Below are positions 9,750 through 17,305 of a stretch of 64,000 nt of DNA, piece by piece. Under the pieces are notes generated by a model that saw nothing but the letters and a program-made list of their open reading frames with translations, had not been told where the DNA came from and searched no databases. The translations under genes were made by a program, and so were the position numbers. The stretch comes from Paenibacillus stellifer (GTDB lineage Bacteria > Bacillota > Bacilli > Paenibacillales > Paenibacillaceae), in the NCBI RefSeq assembly GCF_000758685.1, contig NZ_CP009286.1, forward strand, positions 4,777,501-4,841,500, read 5' to 3'. Numbering within the stretch: position 1 is the first letter of the stretch; every line of letters starts with the position of its first letter.

Positions 9750-10133
9750 TTAAATCCAAGCTCGAAGATTCACCTGTTTAATGAATTCCGCCTGTGTCAT
9801 GCTTTCCTTAGGAGTACTCTCTATCTCTTCCGCCTGACCCGCCTCACCGTTCATCAAATGGTAAAACAGCTTCTCGTTGTGCGTGGACAAAGCATAATCA
9901 ATCAAAGCCTCATGTGTGGCTCTTTCCGCTTCCTCGGTCAGCAGGTCCGCTTCCGTCTCAACGTCTTCCGCCGTTACATAGAAATTGCGGTTGGCCTGCG
10001 GGATGCGAATGACATAATCAAACGCGTTATCCGGATTGCGGTCATATGCAATAACGTACCCGTAATCCCCGATAGGAAGATTCTGCTCGAAAGCGTCCGC
10101 GACAATGACTATTTTCTCTCCTAAACGCAGCAT
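9750..10133 (-). CDS. IDEAL-domain protein of unknown function
   Basis: A 127-residue acidic cytoplasmic protein. Residues 1-55 look like a small beta barrel (GEKIVIVADAFEQNLPIGDYGYVIAYD). Residues 83-103 (ALIDYALSTHNEKLFYHLMN) match the short helical IDEAL motif, which in Firmicutes is found in small proteins such as YpiB and in ComK-related contexts and probably mediates binding to another protein. No catalytic residues are apparent. AGGAGGT lies before the ATG. It appears monocistronic, with its own terminator. The function is unknown. Confidence 0.65.
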   Translation of the reverse strand: MLRLGEKIVIVADAFEQNLPIGDYGYVIAYDRNPDNAFDYVIRIPQANRNFYVTAEDVETEADLLTEEAERATHEALIDYALSTHNEKLFYHLMNGEAGQAEEIESTPKESMTQAEFIKQVNLRAWI

Positions 10134-10139
10134 CGCCCT

Positions 10140-10409
10140 ACCTCCTGAGCTTTAACTCTAATCGAGTTGTTTCGTGTTGTGCTTTTCAACAGTCTACTAA
10201 AAAATGATAGGACTGTCTACAGGAAGAAAGGGAGCAACCATGAAAATTGTCGCATTTTCTTGAAATAGAAAAAAAGTTGTTACATTTATATAATCAATCA
10301 GGCGACTGGAGACTAATTAGCGACAGCTGATCCGCCTACGAGCAGGGGCATGCCCTGAAATCTGATGCGGTCAAGCTACTAAACTAGTATAGTCGGGTAT
10401 AAATACCGA
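10140..10409. other. Structured 270-bp intergenic region with several inverted repeats
   Basis: It holds the minus-strand promoter region of the IDEAL gene and, between about 10295 and 10415, several short complementary arms (AGGCG/CGCCT, CAGGG/CCCTG around GCATG, CTGAT/ATCAG, GGTAT/ATACC). A plus-strand TATAAT occurs at about 10287. I do not recognise a known riboswitch or RNA family. It might be a small RNA, or a complex 3' region of the yxlG transcript. Confidence 0.35.
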
Positions 10410-11186
10410 TCAGGTACGAGGAAGTTTATTCCGCTTGAACAGTTGGGCGGCTCCCCCTATACAGCAGGCAATGAACACGATCCCCGACAACACTGGCAGA
10501 TACCATCTCAGTTCATCTGCCGAGTCCAATAGTCCCGCCGACAGCTGCGTCAACGCCGCCGGCGACCACTGCAGCCTTCCCGGCAGCAGCTGATGCAGCA
10601 GCGACAGAACGGCGGTCGCACCAAGCCCCAGGAAAGCTGCGGCTGGTGCGCGAAGAAACGAGCTGAAGAGCAGGGTCAGCGAAACGCCGCACATCAGCCA
10701 GAGTCCATATATGGCGGAAGCGGCAAACACCGGTCCAAACTGCAGATCCCCTATAAGCCGGATCGTGTAGTAAGCAGCAAAAGCCGAACCGAGCCCCAGA
10801 GAAAGAACCAGCAGTGTCAGGTGGGCCAGCCATTTCGCAGACGCAGCGGTGGAAGTGGAAAGCGGCCGGGACAGGAGCAGCTCCGCAATGCCTCCTTCAC
10901 GCTCTCCGGCGAAACTGTTCATTGCCGAAAGGACAAGCACCAGCAGGCCGATCATGCCATACTGTCCAAGCGATTTGGCCATAACCTCGCCTGCGCCCGG
11001 GATCTGGTAGGAATCCAGAAGGCCCTTCGGCACATCGCCCGACATCTTCAGAATTTCCGGCATATAGTAGGCTGAAATCGGCTGCATCATGCCAAGCAGG
11101 ATGAACACGACGGGAATCCATAGCAGCCTGTAGCTGCGCTGCATCTCGAGCATTTCCTTGCGGTAGCAAATCCAAAGGATTCTCAT
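10410..11186 (-). CDS. yxlG: ABC transporter permease, YxlG-like
   Basis: A 258-residue ABC-2 type permease with about six transmembrane helices. N-terminal MRILWICYRKEMLEMQRSYR is the usual cytoplasmic start, followed by a long extracytoplasmic segment (residues 45-85) and helices such as MIGLLVLVLSAMNSFAGE. The ATG at 11186 overlaps the yxlF stop in ATGA, which fixes it; the 67 upstream residues of the longer frame are spurious. It is the last gene of a sigY-yxlCDEFG-like operon and would pair with YxlF. In B. subtilis the transported substrate is unknown. B. subtilis yxmA is not found after it. Confidence 0.82.
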   Translation of the reverse strand: MRILWICYRKEMLEMQRSYRLLWIPVVFILLGMMQPISAYYMPEILKMSGDVPKGLLDSYQIPGAGEVMAKSLGQYGMIGLLVLVLSAMNSFAGEREGGIAELLLSRPLSTSTAASAKWLAHLTLLVLSLGLGSAFAAYYTIRLIGDLQFGPVFAASAIYGLWLMCGVSLTLLFSSFLRAPAAAFLGLGATAVLSLLHQLLPGRLQWSPAALTQLSAGLLDSADELRWYLPVLSGIVFIACCIGGAAQLFKRNKLPRT

Positions 11187-12100
11187 TGTCCGACCGCCTT
11201 CATAAAGACATCCTCCAGCGACAATGAATCTCTCTCGAACCGCAGCACGGGAACGCTCTGCTGCCCAGCCTCCCGAAGGATGGTGGACCTTGCAGACTCC
11301 ATATCCTCGACCTCCAGTCTTAACGAGCCTTCTTCCTCCATCCAGGCTTCGCGGACAAAGGGACGGGACGATAGCGTCTCCAGCCACTCCAGTGCCTCCT
11401 TGCGCTTCTCGACGCGAAGGCTGAGGACCGGCCGGGTATATTTGGCCTTAAGAGCGGACAGCTCTCCGCGCTCGGCAATCGTCCCTTTGTTCATGAGAAT
11501 AATATCGTCGCACAGCGCTTCGGCATCATGCAGCACATGGGTAGAGAACAGAATGGCGGCATCCTTCCGGATTTCCCGGAGGATATCCATCACCTCGCGG
11601 CGGCCGAACGGATCAAGCGCCGATACCGGCTCATCGAGCAGAAGCAGACGGGGAGAGTGCACGAGCGCCTGCGCCAGTCCGAGACGCTGTTTCATGCCTC
11701 CGGAATAGCCCCCGATTCTGCGCCGGGCCGCTTCTTGAAGACCCAAACGTTCAAGAGCATCGGCAGAAAGCCGGACGGCTTCTTTGGCGCCGATCCCGCT
11801 TAGGCGCGCGGCAAAATGCATGTACTCTTCTCCGGTCATCCAGGTATAAAAAGCGGGAGACTGGGGCAAATAGCCGATTTCCCGGCGGCCGCTCTCTCCT
11901 AGAGGCTCTCCCTTATACCGGATGCTGCCGCGTGTCGGAGGGAGCATCCCGGCGAGCATGCGCAGTGTTGTCGTCTTGCCGGCTCCGTTCGGACCGAGAA
12001 GAGCCACGCATCGCTTATGCTCAACGTCGAAGCTGATCCCGTTCACATAAGGGCGTCCCTTAAACTCCCTGTACAGATCCGATACTTCAAGCAGCGGCAT
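11183..12100 (-). CDS. yxlF: ABC transporter ATP-binding protein, YxlF-like
   Basis: A 305-residue ATPase. Walker A GPNGAGKTT, signature SGGMKQRLGLAQAL, Walker B LLLLDEPVSALDPFG and the H-loop FSTHVLHDAE are all intact, so it should hydrolyse ATP. The C-terminal 80 residues form the extension typical of drug or lipid exporters of this class. Start ATG at 12100 overlaps the yxlE stop (TAATG) and follows GGGAGGAAGG; the longer frame starting at 12274 is antisense to nothing but overlaps yxlE and is rejected. It works with the YxlG-like permease. Confidence 0.88.
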   Translation of the reverse strand: MPLLEVSDLYREFKGRPYVNGISFDVEHKRCVALLGPNGAGKTTTLRMLAGMLPPTRGSIRYKGEPLGESGRREIGYLPQSPAFYTWMTGEEYMHFAARLSGIGAKEAVRLSADALERLGLQEAARRRIGGYSGGMKQRLGLAQALVHSPRLLLLDEPVSALDPFGRREVMDILREIRKDAAILFSTHVLHDAEALCDDIILMNKGTIAERGELSALKAKYTRPVLSLRVEKRKEALEWLETLSSRPFVREAWMEEEGSLRLEVEDMESARSTILREAGQQSVPVLRFERDSLSLEDVFMKAVGQ

Positions 12101-12288
12101 TAGTCCTTCCTCCCGATAGTAAAATAGGCGATGCTGCCCAGCAGATTTCCGAGAAGGATAATCGGGACCCATAACCATTTCGGGCCGCGGACGCTCCGGG
12201 CCCGGGCCAGAGATATCAATCCGATAACAGCAAGCAGGCCTTGCAAGGCAATAACTGGCCATAAAAGCGACCAATCCGGTGTCTTCAC
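12100..12288 (-). CDS. yxlE: Small two-helix membrane protein, YxlE-like (PLDc_N fold)
   Basis: 62 residues with two transmembrane helices: WPVIALQGLLAVIGLISL, then WVPIILLGNLLGSIAYFTIG, the pattern of the phospholipase D N-terminal membrane hairpin family. GTG at 12288 follows GGAGGGG by six bases; the in-frame ATG at 12303 would include that site. In B. subtilis YxlE acts with YxlC and YxlD as a negative regulator of SigY; position and size agree with that role, which is inferred here. Confidence 0.75.
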   Translation of the reverse strand: MKTPDWSLLWPVIALQGLLAVIGLISLARARSVRGPKWLWVPIILLGNLLGSIAYFTIGRKD

Positions 12289-12330
12289 TTCAATCCCCTC
12301 CATTCCTGATGAACCTGGCGAGGTCTCGTC

Positions 12331-12573
12331 TCAGTCCGTTCTATCCGTTCCCTCTTGCTCCGCGCGCCTCCGTCTTCGGTCGGGATACACGACGAACAGG
12401 AGATACAGCACCGTCGGCAGCGGGACTGTGGTCATTCCCCAAATTCCCCAAAACCACGGAGAGCTTCCCCTCTCCCGGGCATCCCGGAACAGCAGAGTGC
12501 CCTGGCTGAACAGCAGCACTGCAAGCAGAGTCCATGCCCACCAAGGAAGATCGCTCGGGTGCTTCATTTCCAT
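12331..12573 (-). CDS. yxlD: Small membrane protein, YxlD-like
   Basis: About 80 residues with two hydrophobic segments (WWAWTLLAVLLFSQGTLLF and FWGIWGMTTVPLPTVLYLLFVV) and a basic cytoplasmic tail (YPDRRRRRAEQEG). The ATG at 12573 follows AAGGAGG by about 11 bases and overlaps the end of yxlC by ten; the ATG at 12567 is also possible. By position it corresponds to YxlD, one of the small membrane regulators in the SigY operon. Sequence similarity at this size is weak evidence on its own. Confidence 0.65.
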   Translation of the reverse strand: MEMKHPSDLPWWAWTLLAVLLFSQGTLLFRDARERGSSPWFWGIWGMTTVPLPTVLYLLFVVYPDRRRRRAEQEGTDRTD

Positions 12574-12989
12574 TCCGTCCGTCTCCTCCTTCCCGCTCTC
12601 CAAATCGCCGCGAGAAGCGCTACAACCGGAACGAGTCCCTGCAAGCTCCAGTACAGAACCGGCGAAGTTACGGCGGCAAGTATTGAGAGGGCGATAACGG
12701 CCAGCGAAATGACTCCGAACAGCCGCCGCTCCTTCCTCTTCTTCAATCTGGATTGCTCGGCAGCCGCCTTAAGCTCTCGGGCAAGAACGTCCAGTGGAGG
12801 GGAAGCTGACTCTTCCGCATATACCGTATCCAGCCGGTCCAATCCTGCCATCAGTTCAAACAGCAAGTCATCCGGAAGCTCATCGGACGAAGTTACCCTT
12901 GGATCATCTGTACGGGACACAGCTTCTTCCGTTATATCGCCCCGCTCTGTGTGATCTTTCGGATTCGGCTTACCCTTCTCTTCAGTCAT
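12564..12989 (-). CDS. yxlC: Candidate SigY anti-sigma/regulator, YxlC-like (DUF5345)
   Basis: 141 residues. A 40-residue charged leader, then DDLLFELMAGLDRLDTVY, which resembles the cytoplasmic sigma-binding helix region of YxlC proteins, and two transmembrane helices at about 90-110 and 113-130. Its ATG overlaps the sigY stop by eight bases and follows GAGGAGATGAG, so translation is coupled to the sigma factor. In B. subtilis YxlC is required to hold SigY inactive. It is longer than the B. subtilis protein because of the acidic leader. Confidence 0.72.
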   Translation of the reverse strand: MTEEKGKPNPKDHTERGDITEEAVSRTDDPRVTSSDELPDDLLFELMAGLDRLDTVYAEESASPPLDVLARELKAAAEQSRLKKRKERRLFGVISLAVIALSILAAVTSPVLYWSLQGLVPVVALLAAIWRAGRRRRTEWK

Positions 12990-13509
12990 TGCGGCTCATC
13001 TCCTCTCTCAACTGCCGCAGTCCATATGACGCTCTCGATTTGGCTGTACCTTCGGGAATGCCCAGGATGCCGCCTATCTCCTTATAGCTGTAGCCATAGT
13101 AGTGTTTGAGCAGCAGTGCAATCCGCTGATCTGCGGAAATACGGGGCAGGGCTTCCAGCACCCCGTTCCACTCCTCGCCACTGGTTTCAAACTTCCAGCG
13201 AATGGAACGCAGAGCCTGCTCTTTCAACAAGTCCGCTTCTTTTCTGCTGCGGCGGAGCTTATCAATATAGATGCGCGTTGCTATGGTTATCAGCCAGGAG
13301 GAGAAGGAGGACGTGCCATTGTACAAAGCAAGCTTCTCCATGCATCTCACCATGGTGTCCTGAGCAATGTCCTCCGCAAGCAGAGGATCCATCGTAGCCT
13401 TGAGCAAATACTTGAACAGAAACGGATAGTGCTGCTTAAGCAGCTCCGCAAGTGCAAGAGAATCCCCCTCCCGTGCTCTGCGGATCATTTGGGACTCATC
13501 GTCGCCCAT
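12982..13509 (-). CDS. sigY: ECF-family RNA polymerase sigma factor, SigY-like
   Basis: A 175-residue ECF sigma factor, close to the 178 of B. subtilis SigY. Region 2 is FLFKYLLKATMDPLLAEDIAQDTMVRC and region 4 is YGYSYKEIGGILGIPEGTAKSRASYGLRQL, the -10 and -35 recognition parts. ATG at 13509 follows GGTGGAGGAACCG; the 25 extra residues of the longer frame have no such support. It leads an operon whose order (sigma, YxlC, YxlD, YxlE, YxlF, YxlG) is that of the B. subtilis sigY operon. An ECF-type promoter lies 155 bases upstream, as expected for positive autoregulation. The signal is unknown; nitrogen starvation has been reported in B. subtilis. Confidence 0.85.
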   Translation of the reverse strand: MGDDESQMIRRAREGDSLALAELLKQHYPFLFKYLLKATMDPLLAEDIAQDTMVRCMEKLALYNGTSSFSSWLITIATRIYIDKLRRSRKEADLLKEQALRSIRWKFETSGEEWNGVLEALPRISADQRIALLLKHYYGYSYKEIGGILGIPEGTAKSRASYGLRQLREEMSRND

Positions 13510-13663
13510 CGGTTCCTCCACCAATACACTGATTTCCTTTGACAGCTTTCTGCATAATTCGAACAGAGACACTAGCTGGTGCAATATAGACAGATAAAAT
13601 CCTTCTGATCTCTATATTGTTGGTTTGAAATCGCTCTGTGATTTATACAAAATGCATATGTAA

Positions 13664-13689
13664 TACGATTGAGAGAAGCAAAACGTTCA
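13664..13689 (-). promoter_or_regulatory. ECF-type (SigY-like) autoregulatory promoter
   Basis: On the minus strand TGAACG (13684-13689), 16 bases, CGTATT (from 13667). The AAC in the -35 and CGT in the -10 are the ECF hallmarks and resemble the reported SigY promoter. It implies a leader of about 150 bases before sigY. Confidence 0.55.
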
Positions 13690-13707
13690 AGCGCTGCCCG
13701 AAAAAAA

Positions 13708-14061
13708 TTAGGATTGGCTGCTCCGGTGCTCCCACAGCCTTGTTCTCCACGGCTGCTTGGCTCCCCGGCCCGCCGGAAAGCTCCAAAACAAAGGTGACGG
13801 CACGGCAGAAACATCCTTGCTGCCCATTCCCGAATATGCCAAATGAGCCGGTCTATATGATGTATCGTTAACCGACTTGATGGAAATATCCGCACTACCA
13901 GTCCCTGGCGCCTTATCTCCGGCGCTTACGTCTTCTTTCCGGGTAATGGCGGCCGTCTCCGTGTCCGGCACTTCAATCAAGAAGTCAGCTTCAATTATCT
14001 CATCAGGCCGCCGGATATCAATCAGATCGCGTATATCAAGCTCCACTTCAGCATCCTCCAC
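13708..14061 (-). CDS. Hypothetical small protein
   Basis: 117 residues from GTG at 14061, which follows AGGGGGAG by six bases. The N-terminal 40 residues are acidic (VELDIRDLIDIRRPDEIIEADFLIEV) and look coding; the last 40 are proline- and arginine-rich and may be out of frame or non-homologous. I do not recognise a family. It lies between the MBL terminator and sigY in the same direction. It could be a real small protein, a decayed gene or a chance frame. Confidence 0.35.
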   Translation of the reverse strand: MEDAEVELDIRDLIDIRRPDEIIEADFLIEVPDTETAAITRKEDVSAGDKAPGTGSADISIKSVNDTSYRPAHLAYSGMGSKDVSAVPSPLFWSFPAGRGAKQPWRTRLWEHRSSQS

Positions 14062-14084
14062 TTGCCACTCCCCCTAAAAAACAC

Positions 14085-14128
14085 AAAAAAAGAACGCAAA
14101 CCGGGATCAGGCCTCAGTCTGCGTGCTT
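14085..14128 (-). terminator. Rho-independent terminator of the MBL operon
   Basis: A stem of about ten bases with two mismatches (GCACGCAGAC / GTTTGCGTTC) and, on the minus strand, TTCTTTTTTTG. It lies about 100 bases after the MBL-fold gene. Confidence 0.55.
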
Positions 14129-14231
14129 CGCAAGGTAAATGTTACATTAAATTAACGTAATTGTAGCAAGTTTGTATCCTATTGTCCAGCCCTTTTTCAA
14201 CATTTGTCGAATGAAGGAGAATGATCTGCGG

Positions 14232-14858
14232 TCAGGATACGTATGGATTATTGGTCCGCTCAAAGCCGATTCTCGTACGAGGTCCATGTCCCGGATAGAC
14301 GGTCACGTCGTCCGGCATCTTGTACAGCTTGCCCTTGATTGAATCGAACAGATCTCTCTCCCGGCCGCCCGGAAGATCCGTTCGTCCTACACCGAGGCGG
14401 AACAGCACATCGCCCGAGAAGAGATCGTTCCCGCAAAGGAAGCTAACACTTCCCGGTGAATGACCCGGTGTATGATAGACCCGGAAGGAATGTCCGATCA
14501 GTTCAAGCGTCTGCCCCTCATCCAGGTCATACTCTGCAGGCGCTGTCGAAATCGGAGGCGATACGTTCGGCCACATGAGCGAGCCGTTCAGCTTCGGACT
14601 ATCCAGCCAGTCGCCCTCCAGGGCATGAAGATAAACCGGACAGTTCTTGAGCTTCCGGATTTCATCCACCCCGCCGATATGATCGAAATGAGCATGGGTC
14701 AGCAGGATCGCCTCGATCTCCATATCCTGTATAGCCCGAATCAGAGCGCCGGGATTCATGCCCGGATCAATAATGATGCCTTTGGAAGCATCCTCTCCGG
14801 TCAGAAGATAAGCGTTCGTCTGAAGCGGCCCCAATGAAAAACTGCGAATATTCAGCAT
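14232..14858 (-). CDS. MBL-fold metallo-hydrolase, YqgX/glyoxalase II-like
   Basis: 208 residues, the size of YqgX. The binuclear metal motif THAHFDHIGG is intact, with further ligands in HTPGHSPGS, FSGDVLF and the C-terminal YPGHGPRT. Members of this group hydrolyse thioesters, some being glyoxalase II or bacillithiol-related; the substrate here is not known. It is the third gene of a run with the DedA and thioredoxin-like genes, 10 bases after the latter; AAGGGG precedes the ATG. The neighbours suggest a link to redox or envelope maintenance, but that is inference. Confidence 0.85.
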   Translation of the reverse strand: MLNIRSFSLGPLQTNAYLLTGEDASKGIIIDPGMNPGALIRAIQDMEIEAILLTHAHFDHIGGVDEIRKLKNCPVYLHALEGDWLDSPKLNGSLMWPNVSPPISTAPAEYDLDEGQTLELIGHSFRVYHTPGHSPGSVSFLCGNDLFSGDVLFRLGVGRTDLPGGRERDLFDSIKGKLYKMPDDVTVYPGHGPRTRIGFERTNNPYVS

Positions 14859-14868
14859 TCCGCACCCC

Positions 14869-15435
14869 TTACAAGCCGGAGATCAGTTCGCGCAGCTCTT
14901 TGGCAATTACGGATTGATATTCCGTGCCTTCGCCATAAGCTTGGCCCATGGCCGTGCGGACCCCGGCAATCTTGGTTTCATATTCCGGCGCTTCGCGGTC
15001 CGGATTCTCACGTTTGAACTCTTCCATAAGCTTCTGCACACGGCGCGGCCGAGGGCCCCAAGACCCTAACGGATAACCGCCGGTATCAACAATGATGACG
15101 ATCGGAACGGCGCGGCCGCCCATGGTCAGGTAATCGTCCATCACATCCTGATTCTCTTCCAGAATCAGCACTTCCGTCCGGATGCCTGCGGTCTCCAAAA
15201 TCCGGAATACAGCTGGAACATTGCGGACTACATCACCGCACCAGTCGGCCGCCAGAATCAGGCAGCGCAGGTCGTCCCGGTGGTTCAGGCTTTCAAAATA
15301 CGCCTTGTCATCTTCATCCTGCCAGGAGAAGGCTTCGTACCAGGATTCAAAGGCTTGCTGGTTCTTGGTCATGTTCTCGACGAATTGACGGGGGGACAGC
15401 CCTTTCCCGAGCTTGGCAGCGAGGTTCTGTTTCAT
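14869..15435 (-). CDS. Thioredoxin-fold protein lacking the second active-site cysteine
   Basis: 188 residues. The central part (RCLILAADWCGDVVRNVPAV...AVPIVIIVDTGG) has the thioredoxin strand, the active-site position after W and a cis-proline loop (AVPI), as in the Thioredoxin_9 family. The active site reads WCGDVV instead of WCGPC, so only one cysteine remains and normal disulfide exchange by a CxxC is impossible; a monothiol role is conceivable. The ATG at 15435 overlaps the DedA stop in ATGA, which fixes the start and implies cotranslation. Confidence 0.75.
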   Translation of the reverse strand: MKQNLAAKLGKGLSPRQFVENMTKNQQAFESWYEAFSWQDEDDKAYFESLNHRDDLRCLILAADWCGDVVRNVPAVFRILETAGIRTEVLILEENQDVMDDYLTMGGRAVPIVIIVDTGGYPLGSWGPRPRRVQKLMEEFKRENPDREAPEYETKIAGVRTAMGQAYGEGTEYQSVIAKELRELISGL

Positions 15436-16049
15436 TCCGCGTTCCCTCTCTTCTTTTTGGATTGAAGCCATTTGAACAGAAAATACACAACAATCAGGGC
15501 GAGAGCGCCGATGATGATTTCATGCGTATACGCAGACGCCTTCTCGTCTATATTCTTCCAATTTTCTCCCAGAGTCATTCCCAGATATACAAAAAGGGCG
15601 CTCCACGGAATGACAGCCAGTGTGGTGAGCATAATGAACCGCCAGATTGGCATACGGGAAATTCCCGCCGGGACCGAAATGGCATGACGAACTACCGGAA
15701 TAAACCGTGCGGTAAATATGACTCCGGTTCCATATTTCTTAAACCAGTCCTCCGCATGATCGATATGGTGCTTCTTGATCAAAATGTACTTGCCGTACCG
15801 CTCAAGCACCGGCCTTCCTCCATAGCGCCCGATCCAGTACACGAAAATTTGCGCCACTACTCCCCCGATCGTTCCGAACAGAACTGCTCCGAAGAAATTG
15901 ATGTCGCCCAGATGGACCAGGTAGCCGCCATATGCTAGAACGATCTCACTCGGGATGACTTCAACCATAAGTCCGATCATAATTCCGAAATACCCCAGAC
16001 TCTGAATCCAGTCGAACAGCTGTGACACAAAATCCGAAAGTGCCTGCAC
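15432..16049 (-). CDS. DedA-family membrane protein
   Basis: 205 residues with four to five membrane helices and the DedA (SNARE-associated/VTT) pattern: EVIPSEIVLAYGGYL, then FGTIGGVVAQIFVYWIGRYGG, and the FTARFIPVVRHAISVPAGISRMP stretch with the conserved arginines. DedA proteins are now seen as flippases or undecaprenyl phosphate/polyprenyl-lipid transporters that support membrane homeostasis. GTG at 16049 follows GGAGG by seven bases; the longer frame begins without a ribosome site. It leads the DedA/thioredoxin-like/MBL operon. Confidence 0.85.
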   Translation of the reverse strand: MQALSDFVSQLFDWIQSLGYFGIMIGLMVEVIPSEIVLAYGGYLVHLGDINFFGAVLFGTIGGVVAQIFVYWIGRYGGRPVLERYGKYILIKKHHIDHAEDWFKKYGTGVIFTARFIPVVRHAISVPAGISRMPIWRFIMLTTLAVIPWSALFVYLGMTLGENWKNIDEKASAYTHEIIIGALALIVVYFLFKWLQSKKKRGNAE

Positions 16050-16216
16050 GCTCCATCCTCCTTCCATTTGATTCGAATGCAGACGGGCCTGCCTGGGATG
16101 CGGAGAATCCGCGCCGGGCCGATCGCGCACTCTTCTATGTAGCCAGCTTCTATTAGCCTATTCTAGCATAGGCGCGCTTAAGACTTCTACTTTGGCGAAA
16201 CGGGCGGGAATCCGGA

Positions 16217-16245
16217 TTGACAATAGCGAGCTAACCGTGTAATTT
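16217..16245 (+). promoter_or_regulatory. Promoter of sdpR-sdpI
   Basis: Perfect TTGACA (16217-16222), 17 bases, TAATTT (16240-16245). The weak -10 is directly followed by the palindromic operator. Confidence 0.6.
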
Positions 16246-16246
16246 T

Positions 16247-16270
16247 ATATTTAGTTAATTATCTAAATAT
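16247..16270. promoter_or_regulatory. Palindromic operator, probable SdpR site
   Basis: ATATTTAG and CTAAATAT are perfect inverted 8-base arms separated by 8 bases, covering the expected transcription start and ending 17 bases before the sdpR ATG. ArsR-type repressors bind such AT-rich palindromes, so autorepression is likely. Confidence 0.7.
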
Positions 16271-16287
16271 CGAAAGGTTAGAGTCCA

Positions 16288-16566
16288 ATGAACAATTCGT
16301 TCAAGGCGCTGGCCGACCCGACCAGGCGTCAGATCATCCGGCTTCTCCGGGACAAGGACATGACAGCGGGCGAGATCGCCGAATGCTTCGAGATGTCCAA
16401 ACCAAGCATATCCCATCACCTGAACGCGCTGAAAGCGGCGGGGCTTGTCCAGGATGAGAGGCAGGGCCAGTTCATCCGATATACGCTTAACACCACTGTG
16501 CTTCAGGAGGTTCTGAGCTGGATGCTGGAGCTGACAGAAGGACTTCAGGACAAGAAAGGCAAGTGA
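16288..16566 (+). CDS. sdpR: ArsR-family autorepressor, SdpR-like
   Basis: 92 residues, a winged-helix ArsR protein without metal-binding cysteines (ALADPTRRQIIRLLRDKDMTAGEIAECF, recognition helix MSKPSISHHLNALKAAGLV). It matches SdpR, which in B. subtilis represses the sdpRI operon and is sequestered at the membrane by SdpI when the SdpC toxin is bound. It is followed 86 bases later by sdpI and preceded by a palindromic operator. No sdpABC toxin genes are in the window. Confidence 0.88.
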   Translation: MNNSFKALADPTRRQIIRLLRDKDMTAGEIAECFEMSKPSISHHLNALKAAGLVQDERQGQFIRYTLNTTVLQEVLSWMLELTEGLQDKKGK

Positions 16567-16651
16567 GATGAGAATCAGGCATATTTTGAAAGAACGCCGG
16601 AGAAGCGAAGCGGGGCTTTCCGCAAGCGGCCGGCCAGGGAGGAGATTTCAC

Positions 16652-17305
16652 ATGAAGCATTTCAAATGGACATGGCAGGATACGGTAGCGGTCGGTGCCG
16701 GTCTGCTGACCGTCATATTCGCGCTCGTCAATTATGACCGGCTGCCGGCGCAGCTGCCGTCCCACATCGGTATATCGGGAGAGTTCGACAACTTCTGGGG
16801 CAAGAACTCGGTGATCGGCCTGTTCGGGGCACTCGGCATCTTCATGCCTGCGCTGATTCAGCTTACGCGGGCGATTGACCCGAAGAGAGAGCGCTACTTC
16901 AAATTTGAGAATGCCCATGCGATGATTCGCCTGGCTATATCCCTCATTTTTGACAGTGCGCTGATGGTATCGGTCCTGTATGGTCTCGGCGTCTCCCTTC
17001 CGGCTAACCGCATCGCCATGGCCATCATGGGCCTCGCTTTCATGGTTATGGGCAATTATATGCCGCAGATCAAGGACAACTACTTTCTCGGCGTCAAGAC
17101 GCCCTGGACACTTGCAAGCCCCGAGGTCTGGCGCCGGACGCATCGGCTGACGGGAACGCTCTGGACCATTAGCGGCGTTATCATCTTCCTGGGCGCATTC
17201 GTGCCGGTCAAGGGGTATGGCTATATTCTGCCTGTTGTAGTCCTGCTCTCCTGTCTGATTCCGTACGTGTATTCGTGGTTTGATTACCGCCGCTTGAAAG
17301 CCTGA
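16652..17305 (+). CDS. sdpI: SdpI-family immunity/signal membrane protein
   Basis: 217 residues, six predicted transmembrane helices with the DUF1648 start (NYDRLPAQLPSHIGISGEFDNFWGKN) and the SdpI domain (MGNYMPQIKDNYFLGVKTPWTLASPEVW). In B. subtilis SdpI confers immunity to the SdpC cannibalism toxin and sequesters SdpR. Many Firmicutes keep an SdpRI pair without the toxin, as here. The ATG at 16652 follows GGAGGAG; the upstream 28 residues of the longer frame are rejected. The last 98 bases overlap the convergent O-antigen-ligase-like gene. Confidence 0.9.
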   Translation: MKHFKWTWQDTVAVGAGLLTVIFALVNYDRLPAQLPSHIGISGEFDNFWGKNSVIGLFGALGIFMPALIQLTRAIDPKRERYFKFENAHAMIRLAISLIFDSALMVSVLYGLGVSLPANRIAMAIMGLAFMVMGNYMPQIKDNYFLGVKTPWTLASPEVWRRTHRLTGTLWTISGVIIFLGAFVPVKGYGYILPVVVLLSCLIPYVYSWFDYRRLKA

